A DNA stretch of 64,000 nucleotides from Clostridiales bacterium (GTDB lineage Bacteria; Bacillota; Clostridia; Oscillospirales; Acutalibacteraceae): contig DUNU01000016.1 of NCBI GenBank assembly GCA_012839185.1, positions 1-64,000 of the forward strand. Direction: 5' to 3'. Below are positions 24,904 to 34,086 of this stretch, piece after piece. Under the pieces are notes generated by a model. The model made no database searches. It was not told the origin of the DNA and saw only the letters and a list, made by a program, of their open reading frames with translations. The translations under genes were made by a program, and so were the position numbers. The first letter of the stretch is position 1. Every line of letters starts with the position of its first letter.

Positions 24904-26001
24904 TTAAATCGGAACTTCGTAATTAAAGCCGGGATACCAGGAATTGGTGATAAAGTTTCTCCCCCTGAAAAGAATTTTATCTTCGTAAACTTCCATCATA
25001 AGTCCCTGACCGCATTCAGCAAGTCCCTGACGATTGATAAGAAAATAGGCGGGAAGATTGACGTAAGCAACACCCTCATGTATTTCAACACTTGAATAGC
25101 CTTTTATTTTTGCGGAAATCTCAGAGTTAAGCCCCTTGTGCAGATGACCTGAAATATATACAACATTCGGATAGCTTTCCAAAATATTGTGCAAGGGCTC
25201 GTTATATCTTTCACCGATACCGCCGTTCTTCCAGACTTTCGGTTTGCCGTTTACATCCTCAAGCGGCCAATGGCAGATAACAAAAACAGGTTGCGTTGAA
25301 CTTGAATGCTCAGAAAGCTCGCTGTCAAGCCAATTAAGCTGTTCGTCACTGAGCCACGGATGATCCCAGGAGGTGTCAAAGGCGTTCCAATAATTTTTAT
25401 CGGCATAGGCTGGATTTACAGTTGCCCAATATTCAAGATAGGTGTTATATTCAACACCACCATCTTTGCTCGTGCTTTGAGCTGCCTCATCACCTAACAC
25501 GATAAAATGATAACCTTTGATATCCGCAGAAAAATAAATCTTATCAGCATCGCCGCCGTTATATTCATTCATTGCAGAAATGAAATTTTGGCGGGCTTCT
25601 TCATGAGAAAGACCTGCATCTGACGAGTGACCGACATCATGATTGCCGGATGCCAGAACAACATTTTGTGCGGGTAAATCGCTGTATTGTCTGAATAAAT
25701 CAAAGGCACGATAAACCGATTCCTTGTCGTTCATATTGGTAATATCTCCGGCGACAATAACCGCATCAACCGCCGTACCGTGACGATTGATATTTGTAAG
25801 TCCCAGTGCCAAGCCCGTCTGAGAGACGGTAAAACGTGCATCCACATGAGTGTCTGAAATAAGTGCAACATTAAACTTTATGTTCTCCTCGTCCTTTGCA
25901 ACGGATGTAGGTGCTTTCACATCTGACAAAAATCCGAACATGGTGACCACGATGATAAACATAGTCATAATCAACGATTGAAGCTTCATCAATGTGCTCA
26001 T
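24904..26001 (-). CDS. Secreted or membrane-anchored metallophosphoesterase
   Basis: 365 residues behind GGAGGAAAATT. An N-terminal hydrophobic segment (about 7-26) acts as signal or anchor. The calcineurin-like motifs are in order: ISDTHVD (D50, H52), AGDITN (D86), SGNHD (N120, H121), ICHWP and SGHLHKG. Known: the fold uses two metal ions to cleave phosphoesters; exported members act on nucleotides, teichoic acid or phospholipid. It stands alone with a perfect promoter, divergent from the DivIVA-like gene. Substrate unknown. Confidence 0.85.
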   Translation of the reverse strand: MSTLMKLQSLIMTMFIIVVTMFGFLSDVKAPTSVAKDEENIKFNVALISDTHVDARFTVSQTGLALGLTNINRHGTAVDAVIVAGDITNMNDKESVYRAFDLFRQYSDLPAQNVVLASGNHDVGHSSDAGLSHEEARQNFISAMNEYNGGDADKIYFSADIKGYHFIVLGDEAAQSTSKDGGVEYNTYLEYWATVNPAYADKNYWNAFDTSWDHPWLSDEQLNWLDSELSEHSSSTQPVFVICHWPLEDVNGKPKVWKNGGIGERYNEPLHNILESYPNVVYISGHLHKGLNSEISAKIKGYSSVEIHEGVAYVNLPAYFLINRQGLAECGQGLMMEVYEDKILFRGRNFITNSWYPGFNYEVPI

Positions 26002-26032
26002 AATTTTCCTCCCATTTTAATCCTTTTTTAGT

Positions 26033-26061
26033 ATTATATTACAGCCTTAATTTTTTGTCAA
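26033..26061 (-). promoter_or_regulatory. Promoter of the metallophosphoesterase gene
   Basis: Minus strand TTGACA (26056-26061), 17 bp, TATAAT (26033-26038): full consensus. Confidence 0.75.
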
Positions 26062-26112
26062 GACTAAAAACATATTTTGTATAAATTATGGCATTAAAAT
26101 ATTAAAAAACAC

Positions 26113-26141
26113 TTGAATTATATTTGCGAATATGATATAAT
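26113..26141 (+). promoter_or_regulatory. Promoter of the DivIVA-like/pcrA transcript
   Basis: TTGAAT (26113-26118), 17 bp, TATAAT (26136-26141), 37 bp before the ATG at 26179. Confidence 0.7.
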
Positions 26142-26178
26142 ATTTTAAAAAATAAGACATCAAAAGGAGAAATCGATA

Positions 26179-26904
26179 ATGGATGTAGGATTTAAGACTG
26201 CTGTGTTCGGCGGTTTTGATAAAGCTGATGTTCTTGAATATATAGAACTTCAGAAAAACGAGGAAGCCGTAAAAATCGCAGCACTCCATAAAAGAATCGC
26301 CGAACTTGAAAATCTTGAGGATGCCTCTGTATTTACCACAGAACTATATGCCAGAATAGAGCAAATTGAAACTGAAAACAAAGCGTATCTCGAAACTCTC
26401 CAAAACAAGATCGATATTCTTGAAGAAGAAAATGCAAGCCTTCGTGACACAAACAAAGCTTATTTGGAAGAAATGAGTGTATTATCGGAACGTGCAAAAC
26501 AAGCGGAAAATATGCCGACAAATACCCAAGAGCTTGATGATCTTCGCAATAAAAACGAAGAACTTAACGCAATAATTGCAGAATACAAACAGCAAATCGA
26601 GGAGCTCAGACAGCAAAACGAAGAACGAGATGCTTCTGATGTTACAAACCGTTTAGGCTCGACCATGATCAAGGCTCAACTTTTTGCCGATGAGCTTATT
26701 CAAAACGCAAGAGACGAAGCAAAGACCATTTATAATTCAACCGCACTTGATTTAACTCAAATCAACACGGCATTGAGTGAAATTGAAGAAGAGATTAATG
26801 ATTTTAACGGCAATTTTAACACTCAGATCAATTCAATCGTTCAAGAGCTTAATAAAATTTCCGGAAAGGTTACTGCAACAGCAACCAACATATCCAAAAA
26901 ATGA
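26179..26904 (+). CDS. DivIVA-like coiled-coil protein
   Basis: 241 residues behind AAAGGAGAAATCG. The first 25 residues (FKTAVFGGFDKADVLEYI) resemble the DivIVA membrane-binding lipid-binding motif, in which an FGGFDK-type turn is typical. A long coiled coil (about 26-160) and a second helical region (about 175-241) follow. Known: DivIVA-type proteins mark curved membranes at septa or poles and recruit partners. Its stop overlaps the pcrA start (ATGA, 26901-26904), so the two are translationally coupled. Its exact partner is unknown. Confidence 0.75.
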   Translation: MDVGFKTAVFGGFDKADVLEYIELQKNEEAVKIAALHKRIAELENLEDASVFTTELYARIEQIETENKAYLETLQNKIDILEEENASLRDTNKAYLEEMSVLSERAKQAENMPTNTQELDDLRNKNEELNAIIAEYKQQIEELRQQNEERDASDVTNRLGSTMIKAQLFADELIQNARDEAKTIYNSTALDLTQINTALSEIEEEINDFNGNFNTQINSIVQELNKISGKVTATATNISKK

Positions 26905-29303
26905 CAGAAGAATTCAAAAGCTTGCGACAGAAGATTATTCGCAAGTTTTTCGCCCGAATGAACGACAGACAATTTGAAGCGGTCACCACAATAAACGGAC
27001 CGCTTTTAGTTCTTGCCGGTGCAGGTTCGGGCAAAACCACCGTAATCGTAAACAGAATTGCAAATCTAATCCGCTTCGGAAATGCTTATAACACCGACAA
27101 GGCATGGCGAGAAATAAACTTTAAAGATATTGAGAATATGAAAGCATATCTCGACGGAGACGAGAGTGCTTACGAACGCTTTGAAGATTTAATGCGTTAT
27201 GACAATACAAGACCGTGGAATATTCTTGCCATTACTTTCACAAACAAAGCCGCAAACGAACTTAAAGAGCGACTTATTGATATGCTCGGCACGGATGACG
27301 GCAATGCCATTTGGGCAGCCACTTTCCATTCCTGTTGTGTAAGAATTTTACGCAGACATTCCGATATTCTGGGTTATTCAAATCATTTTACGATATATGA
27401 CACCGACGATTCAAGACGCATTATGAAAGAATGCCAGAAACAATTGGGTATTGAAGAAAAGATGCTCCCCGCAAAAGCAATTCTGAATGTGATAAGCCGT
27501 GCAAAAGATCAACTTATTACTCCCGAAGAATTCTCGAATATGGCGGGAACAGATGTCAGAAAACGCAATATTTCAAAATGTTATTCCCTATACCAGAAGA
27601 TGCTTAAAAAATCCGATGCAATGGATTTTGATGATATTATAGTAAATTGCGTAAAATTACTCCGAGAAAATCCCGATATTCTTGAATATTACAACGACAA
27701 ATTCACTCATATATGTATTGACGAATATCAGGATACAAACCATGCACAATTTATACTGACCGAACTTTTGGCGGGATATAGAAAAAACATCTGCGTTGTC
27801 GGCGATGACGACCAGAGTATATATAAATTTCGCGGTGCTACGATTGAGAACATTCTCTCGTTTGAAGAACATTATACGGGTGCGAAAACCATCCGCCTTG
27901 AAGAAAATTATCGTTCAACTCAGAGTATATTAGACGCAGCAAATGCCGTAATTAAAAACAATTCTCAACGTAAAGGCAAAAATCTCTGGACATCAAAAGA
28001 GGGCGGAGATAAAGTAAAGGTTTGCCTTCTCCCCGACGAGAGAACAGAGGCGAAATATGTTATTGACGAGATAGTCGAAAGCGGAAGAAATTTCGGTGAT
28101 TTTGCCATTCTTTATCGGAAAAACGCTCTTTCAAATATGTTTGAACAGGAACTTACTCACGCAGGAATAGCCTACAAACTTATCGGTGGACACAGATTCT
28201 ACGAAAGAAAAGAGATCAAAGATGCCATTGCATATCTTGCCGTTATTTCAAATCCGAATGACGAAGTTCGTCTTCGCAGAATTATCAACGAACCGAAACG
28301 CGGTATCGGTGATGTAAGCATGTCAAACGCCTCACAGATTGCCGCAGGCTTGGGTGTCGGAATATTTGAAGTGATTGAACATGCGGATGAATATCCTCAA
28401 CTTACACGCGGTTCAAAAGGTATGCTCCCCTTTGCGAAACTTATAAGAAAATATCACGACAAATTGGACGAGATGTCAATTTATGACGTTTTCGAAGGAA
28501 TAATGAAAGAATCGGGTTATCTCGAATCACTTAAAAATGACCCGGAAACTGCCATTGACCGAATGGAAAACCTCGACCAACTCGGCAGCAACTTAAAGAG
28601 ATATGATGCCGAAAATCCCGACGGTTCCTTGGTTGATTTTCTTGAAGAAATCGCTCTTTTGTCCGACATTGATAACTTCAATTCAAAAGACAACGATGCC
28701 GTTGTGCTTATGACGGTACATAGTGCAAAAGGTCTTGAATTTCCCGTCTGTTTTATTGTCGGAATGGAAGACGGCAATTTCCCCTCGACTCATTCGCTTT
28801 ACGAAACCGATGAAATTGAGGAAGAACGCCGACTTGCCTATGTCGGAATTACCCGAGCGAAAGAAAAATTATATCTCACTCACACCAAAATGCGTATGGT
28901 TTTCGGCTCTACAATGCGAAATATCCCGTCAAGATTTATTGACGAAATCCCGTCGGACTTGGTTGATGAATATCAGCAAGCGAGTGCAGGCTACGGCGGT
29001 TACGGTGGCGGTTATTCACAGGGATATTACGGAAACTACTCTAAACAATATTCTTATGCAAATACCTACACCCCCGCAAAAAAGACACCTACACTGCAAG
29101 TAAAAAAACCTGCTCCGAAAGCCCCCGCTGTTTTAGTTCCGCTTAACGTCGGCGACAGCGTAAGACACTCAAAATTCGGCGAAGGTGTAGTCATATCCTC
29201 AAACCCGATGGGCAACGATATTCTTTTGGAAGTCGCATTTGTCAAAGTCGGAACAAAAAAACTTATGGCACGAGCCGCAAGGCTTGAGAAAATAAATCAA
29301 TAA
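26901..29303 (+). CDS. pcrA: ATP-dependent DNA helicase PcrA/UvrD
   Basis: 800 residues. Superfamily 1A motifs in order: GAGSGKTT (40-47), ITFTNKAANEL, IDEYQDT, GDDDQSIYKFRGA, ENYRSTQ, TVHSAKGLEF and YVGITRAKEKL. A Gly/Tyr-rich linker leads to a C-terminal Tudor-like RNA polymerase-binding region (VGDSVRHSKFGEGVV). Known: PcrA unwinds DNA in repair and clears transcription conflicts. It starts within the stop of the DivIVA-like gene and is followed after 16 bp by ftsW/rodA. Confidence 0.95.
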   Translation: MTEEFKSLRQKIIRKFFARMNDRQFEAVTTINGPLLVLAGAGSGKTTVIVNRIANLIRFGNAYNTDKAWREINFKDIENMKAYLDGDESAYERFEDLMRYDNTRPWNILAITFTNKAANELKERLIDMLGTDDGNAIWAATFHSCCVRILRRHSDILGYSNHFTIYDTDDSRRIMKECQKQLGIEEKMLPAKAILNVISRAKDQLITPEEFSNMAGTDVRKRNISKCYSLYQKMLKKSDAMDFDDIIVNCVKLLRENPDILEYYNDKFTHICIDEYQDTNHAQFILTELLAGYRKNICVVGDDDQSIYKFRGATIENILSFEEHYTGAKTIRLEENYRSTQSILDAANAVIKNNSQRKGKNLWTSKEGGDKVKVCLLPDERTEAKYVIDEIVESGRNFGDFAILYRKNALSNMFEQELTHAGIAYKLIGGHRFYERKEIKDAIAYLAVISNPNDEVRLRRIINEPKRGIGDVSMSNASQIAAGLGVGIFEVIEHADEYPQLTRGSKGMLPFAKLIRKYHDKLDEMSIYDVFEGIMKESGYLESLKNDPETAIDRMENLDQLGSNLKRYDAENPDGSLVDFLEEIALLSDIDNFNSKDNDAVVLMTVHSAKGLEFPVCFIVGMEDGNFPSTHSLYETDEIEEERRLAYVGITRAKEKLYLTHTKMRMVFGSTMRNIPSRFIDEIPSDLVDEYQQASAGYGGYGGGYSQGYYGNYSKQYSYANTYTPAKKTPTLQVKKPAPKAPAVLVPLNVGDSVRHSKFGEGVVISSNPMGNDILLEVAFVKVGTKKLMARAARLEKINQ

Positions 29304-29319
29304 AAACACAAAAAGAAAA

Positions 29320-30501
29320 ATGAAGAACTTTATTGCAACCCTTAAAAGAGCGGTCAGAGACACGGATATTCTGCTCCTGACGCTCTGCATAATCACATCA
29401 ACTTTCGGTGCATTGATGGTATACAGTGCAACTATTATTGATATTGCCGAGGGTGCAAGATTTTCGCGAGATTTTCGTACAATGGTACTGGCTGTAAGCG
29501 TGGGATTATTCATAGCGATTGTTGTTTCGTTTATAGACTACGTGCTGATAATAAAAGCATGGCCGGTTATTGCGGCTGTCTGTATCGGTCTGATGGTTGC
29601 CGTTTTCATTTTCGGTGTCGGTCCTTCCGGCAGACAGGACGCAAAAACATGGCTTGTTTTGGGCAGTACGGGACTATATTTCCAGCCATCCGAACTTGTA
29701 AAGATTGGTTTTATAATCACATTTGGCATGCATCTTGAATTGGTGCATGACCAACTTAACGAATTAAAGAATATTATCCTGCTGGCACTTCATGCCGCCG
29801 TGCCTACTGTGTTGGTTATCATCTCCGGCGACTTAGGCTCTGCACTCGTATTTATGCTTATCTTCATCGCAATGATGTATTTAAGCGGAGTAAAACTTAA
29901 ATATTTCGGCATAGGTGCGGCTTTGGTTGCAATCGTCGCCCCCTTTGCTTGGAAATTTTTGCTTAAAGACCTGCAAAAAGAACGATTTTTAGCACTTATC
30001 AATCCGGAAGACTATCCAAACGTTATCTACCAGCAAAAAATGGGTATTACCGCCATCGGTGCGGGAAAACTCACCGGAATGGGATTATTTAACGGAAGAT
30101 ACACTCAAAGTGATCTTATACCCGAAAATGAAAACGATATGATATTTTCCGCAATCGGCGAGGAACTCGGTTTTATCGGTTGCCTTCTTGCCCTTATTTT
30201 GCTTTTGCTTATAGTGTTAAGGCTCATAAACATCGGCAAAAAAGCGGGCGACAGAGCGGCTCAGATGATGTGCTACGGTCTGGCTGCAATGATAGTCGCT
30301 CACACGGTCATCAATGTGGGAATGTGTTTAATGCTCCTCCCCGTTGTCGGAATTACACTCCCCTTCTTCTCGGCGGGCGGCTCGTCAAACCTCTGTCTTT
30401 ATATCGGTATCGGGCTTGCTTTGAGTATATATCGCCACAGCCGTGAACATGAGGCGGTCAATTTCAAATTATCGGGTATAAGAACTCCGTTTACGGAATA
30501 G
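29320..30501 (+). CDS. FtsW/RodA/SpoVE family peptidoglycan polymerase
   Basis: 393 residues with about ten membrane segments. SEDS motifs are visible: QPSEL, GDLGSALV with the catalytic aspartate of the family, IGEELGFIG, and the C-terminal LPFFSAGGSS. Known: SEDS proteins polymerise lipid II glycan together with a class B penicillin-binding protein. No PBP gene is adjacent, so FtsW, RodA or SpoVE cannot be chosen with confidence; the ISAIGEELGF-type motif fits any. The ribosome binding site is weak. Confidence 0.9.
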   Translation: MKNFIATLKRAVRDTDILLLTLCIITSTFGALMVYSATIIDIAEGARFSRDFRTMVLAVSVGLFIAIVVSFIDYVLIIKAWPVIAAVCIGLMVAVFIFGVGPSGRQDAKTWLVLGSTGLYFQPSELVKIGFIITFGMHLELVHDQLNELKNIILLALHAAVPTVLVIISGDLGSALVFMLIFIAMMYLSGVKLKYFGIGAALVAIVAPFAWKFLLKDLQKERFLALINPEDYPNVIYQQKMGITAIGAGKLTGMGLFNGRYTQSDLIPENENDMIFSAIGEELGFIGCLLALILLLLIVLRLINIGKKAGDRAAQMMCYGLAAMIVAHTVINVGMCLMLLPVVGITLPFFSAGGSSNLCLYIGIGLALSIYRHSREHEAVNFKLSGIRTPFTE

Positions 30502-30507
30502 GTCAAA

Positions 30508-30942
30508 ATGGAAAAATATATTACACATTCAGTGAATGAAACCGAAAAACTTGCTGCCGAATTTGCAAAAACAATAAAAGGCGGAGATGTTATCGCTTTT
30601 CGCGGCGGTCTGGGTATGGGAAAAACCGCATTCACGAGAGGACTCTTAAAAGGTCTTAAAAACCCTGCTTTCGTATCAAGTCCGACTTTCGCCATTGTCA
30701 ACGACTACGGCGGAAATCCGAATGTTTATCACTTTGACATGTACCGAATTGAAACGCTTGATGATTTGGAATCGGTCGGATTTTTTGATTATATGTCCGA
30801 AAACTCCGTTCTTATTATTGAATGGAGCGAAAATATTGACGAATATCTGCCGACAAACACGATTTTTATCGAAATCAAACGGCTCGGCGATAACGACAGA
30901 CAAATTTCGATTTATTCGGCTACCCCACAAGCACAAAACTAA
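30508..30942 (+). CDS. tsaE: tRNA threonylcarbamoyladenosine biosynthesis ATPase TsaE
   Basis: 144 residues. The P-loop GGLGMGKT is at 33-40, SSPTFAIVN follows, and the HFDMYRI stretch is the family signature. Known: TsaE is the ATPase of the TsaBDE complex that makes t6A37 on ANN-decoding tRNAs. It lies 40 bp before tsaB, the usual pairing. tsaD is not in the window. Confidence 0.93.
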   Translation: MEKYITHSVNETEKLAAEFAKTIKGGDVIAFRGGLGMGKTAFTRGLLKGLKNPAFVSSPTFAIVNDYGGNPNVYHFDMYRIETLDDLESVGFFDYMSENSVLIIEWSENIDEYLPTNTIFIEIKRLGDNDRQISIYSATPQAQN

Positions 30943-30981
30943 TAATAGAAAGTCACGGCATAGAAACACAAAGGAGATAAT

Positions 30982-31659
30982 ATGCTTATATTTGCACTTG
31001 ATTCTTCGGCGACGGCGGCTTCATCCGCCTTGGTTGAGGACGGGAAAATATTATCCGAAAACTACTTAAATATCGGACTTAAACACTCCGAAACGCTCGG
31101 TATTTTGGTTGACAATACATTAAAAACAGCCGGAAAAAAAGTTGAAGACATCGACCTTTTCGCCGTTACACACGGTCCCGGCTCGTTTACGGGAATACGC
31201 ATAGGCGTAAGTCTCATTAAAGGCTTGGCTGCGGCTAACGACACCCCCTGCTTCGGTGTTTCCGCTTTGGAGGCGATAGCATATCCGCTAAAAGACTTTG
31301 ATACCCTCGCCGTTTCGGTTATGGACGCAAGGTGTAAGCAGGTTTATAATGCAATATTTGAAAACGGCAACCGTTTATGCGACGACAGGGCGATTTCAAC
31401 CGACGAACTTGCAGAAGAATTAAAGCAATATAACAAAAAAATCACACTTATCGGCGACGGTGCAGAAATTGTATATAACGAGATAGGCAGTGAAAATATC
31501 GTTCTTGCCAACCCGCAAATTCGTTTTCAGCGTGCGTCATCAGCGGCACTTTTAGCCGAATATTATATAAAAAACACCGCTATGACACCCAAAGCGGCGA
31601 TGTATATAAACCCCGTCTATCTTCGCAAACCACAAGCGGAAAGAATGAGAGGAGAATAA
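30982..31659 (+). CDS. tsaB: tRNA threonylcarbamoyladenosine biosynthesis protein TsaB
   Basis: 225 residues behind AAAGGAGATAAT. The actin-like fold starts FALDSSATAASSAL, and the family motif HGPGSFTGIRIG is present near 64-75. Known: TsaB is the scaffold partner of TsaD and TsaE. The stop is 1 bp before the rpiB start. Confidence 0.92.
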   Translation: MLIFALDSSATAASSALVEDGKILSENYLNIGLKHSETLGILVDNTLKTAGKKVEDIDLFAVTHGPGSFTGIRIGVSLIKGLAAANDTPCFGVSALEAIAYPLKDFDTLAVSVMDARCKQVYNAIFENGNRLCDDRAISTDELAEELKQYNKKITLIGDGAEIVYNEIGSENIVLANPQIRFQRASSAALLAEYYIKNTAMTPKAAMYINPVYLRKPQAERMRGE

Positions 31660-31660
31660 A

Positions 31661-32101
31661 ATGAAACTTTGTCTTTGTGCCGACCACGGCGGTTTTGAAC
31701 TTAAAGAGGAGATAAAGAAATATCTGACCGAAAAAAGCATTGATTTTGAGGACTACGGCACCTATACCCCCGACTCAATCGACTATCCCGTTGTTGCCGA
31801 AAAGGCGGCTGCTCATATCACAAACGGTGAATGTGATTTAGGCATATTCTGTTGCGGTACGGGTATCGGCATTTCGATGGCTGCCAACAAGGTTAAAGGC
31901 ATTCGTGCGGCTTGTTGCTCCGATTATTTCAGTGCGAAATTCACCCGACTTCACAACGACGCAAATGTTCTTTGCTTAGGCGGTCGCGTTGTCGGTGTCG
32001 GTCTTGCTCTTGAACTTGTCGACGTGTTTATCAATACGGAATTTGAAGGCGGCAGACACCAAAGACGTGTCGATTTGATTACTGCGATTGAAAATAAATG
32101 A
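31661..32101 (+). CDS. rpiB: Ribose 5-phosphate isomerase B
   Basis: 146 residues. The ADHGGFELK motif (7-15) is the phosphate and base-catalysis region, and the catalytic cysteine is in CGTGIG (C65). Known: RpiB interconverts ribulose 5-phosphate and ribose 5-phosphate, and some members act on other sugar phosphates. Last gene of the transcript that starts at the DivIVA-like gene; a terminator follows. Confidence 0.93.
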   Translation: MKLCLCADHGGFELKEEIKKYLTEKSIDFEDYGTYTPDSIDYPVVAEKAAAHITNGECDLGIFCCGTGIGISMAANKVKGIRAACCSDYFSAKFTRLHNDANVLCLGGRVVGVGLALELVDVFINTEFEGGRHQRRVDLITAIENK

Positions 32102-32115
32102 CATTTTAGAAAATT

Positions 32116-32148
32116 AAACTTGCGGATTTGGCTTCGCAAGTTTTTTTA
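32116..32148 (+). terminator. Terminator after rpiB
   Basis: AAACTTGCG (32116-32124) and CGCAAGTTT (32135-32143) form the stem, followed by T residues. Confidence 0.85.
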
Positions 32149-32157
32149 ATAAACAAC

Positions 32158-32186
32158 TTGACTATTATCATGTTTTAGGGTATAAT
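32158..32186 (+). promoter_or_regulatory. Promoter of the PEP carboxykinase gene
   Basis: TTGACT (32158-32163), 17 bp, TATAAT (32181-32186), then GGAGGT before the ATG at 32214. Confidence 0.8.
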
Positions 32187-32213
32187 CATCGTAATTATAA
32201 TGGAGGTATGTTT

Positions 32214-34001
32214 ATGAAACTTACAACTAACAAAACTGTCCTTGACTGGATACAAAAACAAGTCGAACTTGTAAAGCCTGATAATATCGTCTGGATTGAC
32301 GGCTCGAAAGAACAGGTTGAAGAACTTCGTGCCGAAGCTGTTTCTACCGGCGAACTTATAAAACTCGACCAAGAAGCCCTGCCCGAATGTTACTACCACA
32401 GAACGGCGGTCAATGACGTTGCCCGCGTTGAGGCACGCACACTTATCTGCACTCCCACCAAGGAGGAGGCAGGTCCGACAAACAACTGGATGGAGCCGAA
32501 TGAATGTTATAAAATGCTTTATGACATCGCCCGCGATTCCTATAAAGGCAGAACAATGTATGTCATCCCCTATTCAATGGGTCCGATTGGTTCTCCTCTT
32601 GCAAAAATAGGTATTGAACTTACCGACTCGATTTATGTTGTTCTCAACATGGTAATTATGACAAGAACAGGTAAAGCCGTTCTTGATGTTTTGGGCGACA
32701 GCAACGACTGGGTTCGCGGTCTTCACTGCAAATGTCAGATTGATGAAGAAAACAGATATATCTGCCACTTCCCGCAGGATAACACCATCATTTCCGTCAA
32801 CTCCGGTTACGGCGGAAACGTTCTTTTAGGCAAAAAGTGCTTTGCTCTTCGTATTGCATCCTATCAGGGCAGAAACGAAGGCTGGCTTGCTGAACATATG
32901 CTTATCTTAGGCGTTGAAAATCCGCAGGGTGAAGTCAAATATATTTGTGCCGCCTTCCCCTCCGCTTGCGGAAAAACCAACCTTGCCATGCTTGTTCCCC
33001 CCGAATATTATTCAAAGAAGGGCTACAAAGTCTGGACTGTCGGCGACGACATCGCATGGATTAAGAAAGGTCCCGACGGAAGACTTTATGCAATCAACCC
33101 CGAAAACGGTTTCTTCGGTGTTGCTCCCGGAACAAACGAAAAATCAAATCCCAACGCTCTTGCTTCCACAAGACAGGGTACAATATTCACAAACGTTGCC
33201 CGCAACCTCGATACAAATAACGTATGGTGGGAAGACCTTGACAAAAATCCTCCCGTCAAAGCTGAGGAATGGACGGGTATCAGAACAAACGGCGTAGAAT
33301 GGACAGCCGCAGGCAAAAAACTTGCTCATCCCAACAGCCGTTTCACCGCTCCCGCAGTCAACTGCCCCTGCATTTCAAGCGAATTTGAAAACGGTGCGGG
33401 CGTTCCGATTTCCGCTTTCGTATTTGGCGGTCGTCGTGCAAAACTTGCTCCGCTGGTATATCAGGCACGCGACTGGAATAACGGCGTATTCGTAGGCTCA
33501 ATCATGGCTTCCGAAACAACAGCCGCAGCCGCCGGTGCGGTCGGTGTCGTCCGTCGTGACCCCATGGCAATGCTTCCCTTCTGTGGTTACAATATGGCTG
33601 ACTATTGGCAGCATTGGATTGATTTCGGCGAAGACCTTGATCCCGAAAAGGCTCCCAAGTTCTTCAACGTCAACTGGTTCAGAAAAGACGAAAACGGCAA
33701 ATTTATGTGGCCCGGTTTCGGCGACAACCTCCGTGTCCTCGAATGGATTATAAAGCGTTGCGAAGATAAGGTTGACGCGAAAGACACCGCTATCGGTTAT
33801 ATCCCGTTTGCAGAGGATATCAACCTTGACGGTATTGAAGACGAAGTTTCCCTTGAAACTCTCGAATCTATCCTCGATGTCGATAAGGAGCTCTGGAAAG
33901 AGGATGTCGCAGGTATCGAAGAATTCTACGGCAAATTCGGCGACAGACTCCCCGCAGCCCTCGTCGCCGAACTTAACGACCTTAAAAAGAATTTAGAATA
34001 A
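32214..34001 (+). CDS. pckG: Phosphoenolpyruvate carboxykinase (GTP)
   Basis: 595 residues. I chose ATG 32214 because GGAGG lies 7 bp upstream; the ATG at 32208 abuts it. The kinase-1a loop FPSACGKTNLAM (about 246-257) has the reactive cysteine and P-loop lysine of GTP-dependent enzymes. GYGGNVLLGKKCFALRIAS and the FEDNPFT-type C-terminal nucleotide region are family-like. Known: it interconverts oxaloacetate and PEP with GTP/GDP. In anaerobes it often runs toward oxaloacetate for succinate or malate formation. Codon use is strongly biased to C-ending codons, fitting high expression. It has its own promoter and terminator. Confidence 0.95.
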   Translation: MKLTTNKTVLDWIQKQVELVKPDNIVWIDGSKEQVEELRAEAVSTGELIKLDQEALPECYYHRTAVNDVARVEARTLICTPTKEEAGPTNNWMEPNECYKMLYDIARDSYKGRTMYVIPYSMGPIGSPLAKIGIELTDSIYVVLNMVIMTRTGKAVLDVLGDSNDWVRGLHCKCQIDEENRYICHFPQDNTIISVNSGYGGNVLLGKKCFALRIASYQGRNEGWLAEHMLILGVENPQGEVKYICAAFPSACGKTNLAMLVPPEYYSKKGYKVWTVGDDIAWIKKGPDGRLYAINPENGFFGVAPGTNEKSNPNALASTRQGTIFTNVARNLDTNNVWWEDLDKNPPVKAEEWTGIRTNGVEWTAAGKKLAHPNSRFTAPAVNCPCISSEFENGAGVPISAFVFGGRRAKLAPLVYQARDWNNGVFVGSIMASETTAAAAGAVGVVRRDPMAMLPFCGYNMADYWQHWIDFGEDLDPEKAPKFFNVNWFRKDENGKFMWPGFGDNLRVLEWIIKRCEDKVDAKDTAIGYIPFAEDINLDGIEDEVSLETLESILDVDKELWKEDVAGIEEFYGKFGDRLPAALVAELNDLKKNLE

Positions 34002-34011
34002 ACCAACAACA

Positions 34012-34046
34012 CAATAAGCTCCCCGCGGGGAGCTTATTGTTTTTTC
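34012..34046 (+). terminator. Terminator of the PEP carboxykinase gene
   Basis: A perfect 28-bp palindrome (34012-34039) with a CCCCGCGGGG centre, followed by a T run. It is strong and symmetrical. Confidence 0.92.
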
Positions 34047-34086
34047 TAAGCAAAGCTTGCGTTTTTACTAACTAAGCTTTTTTGTT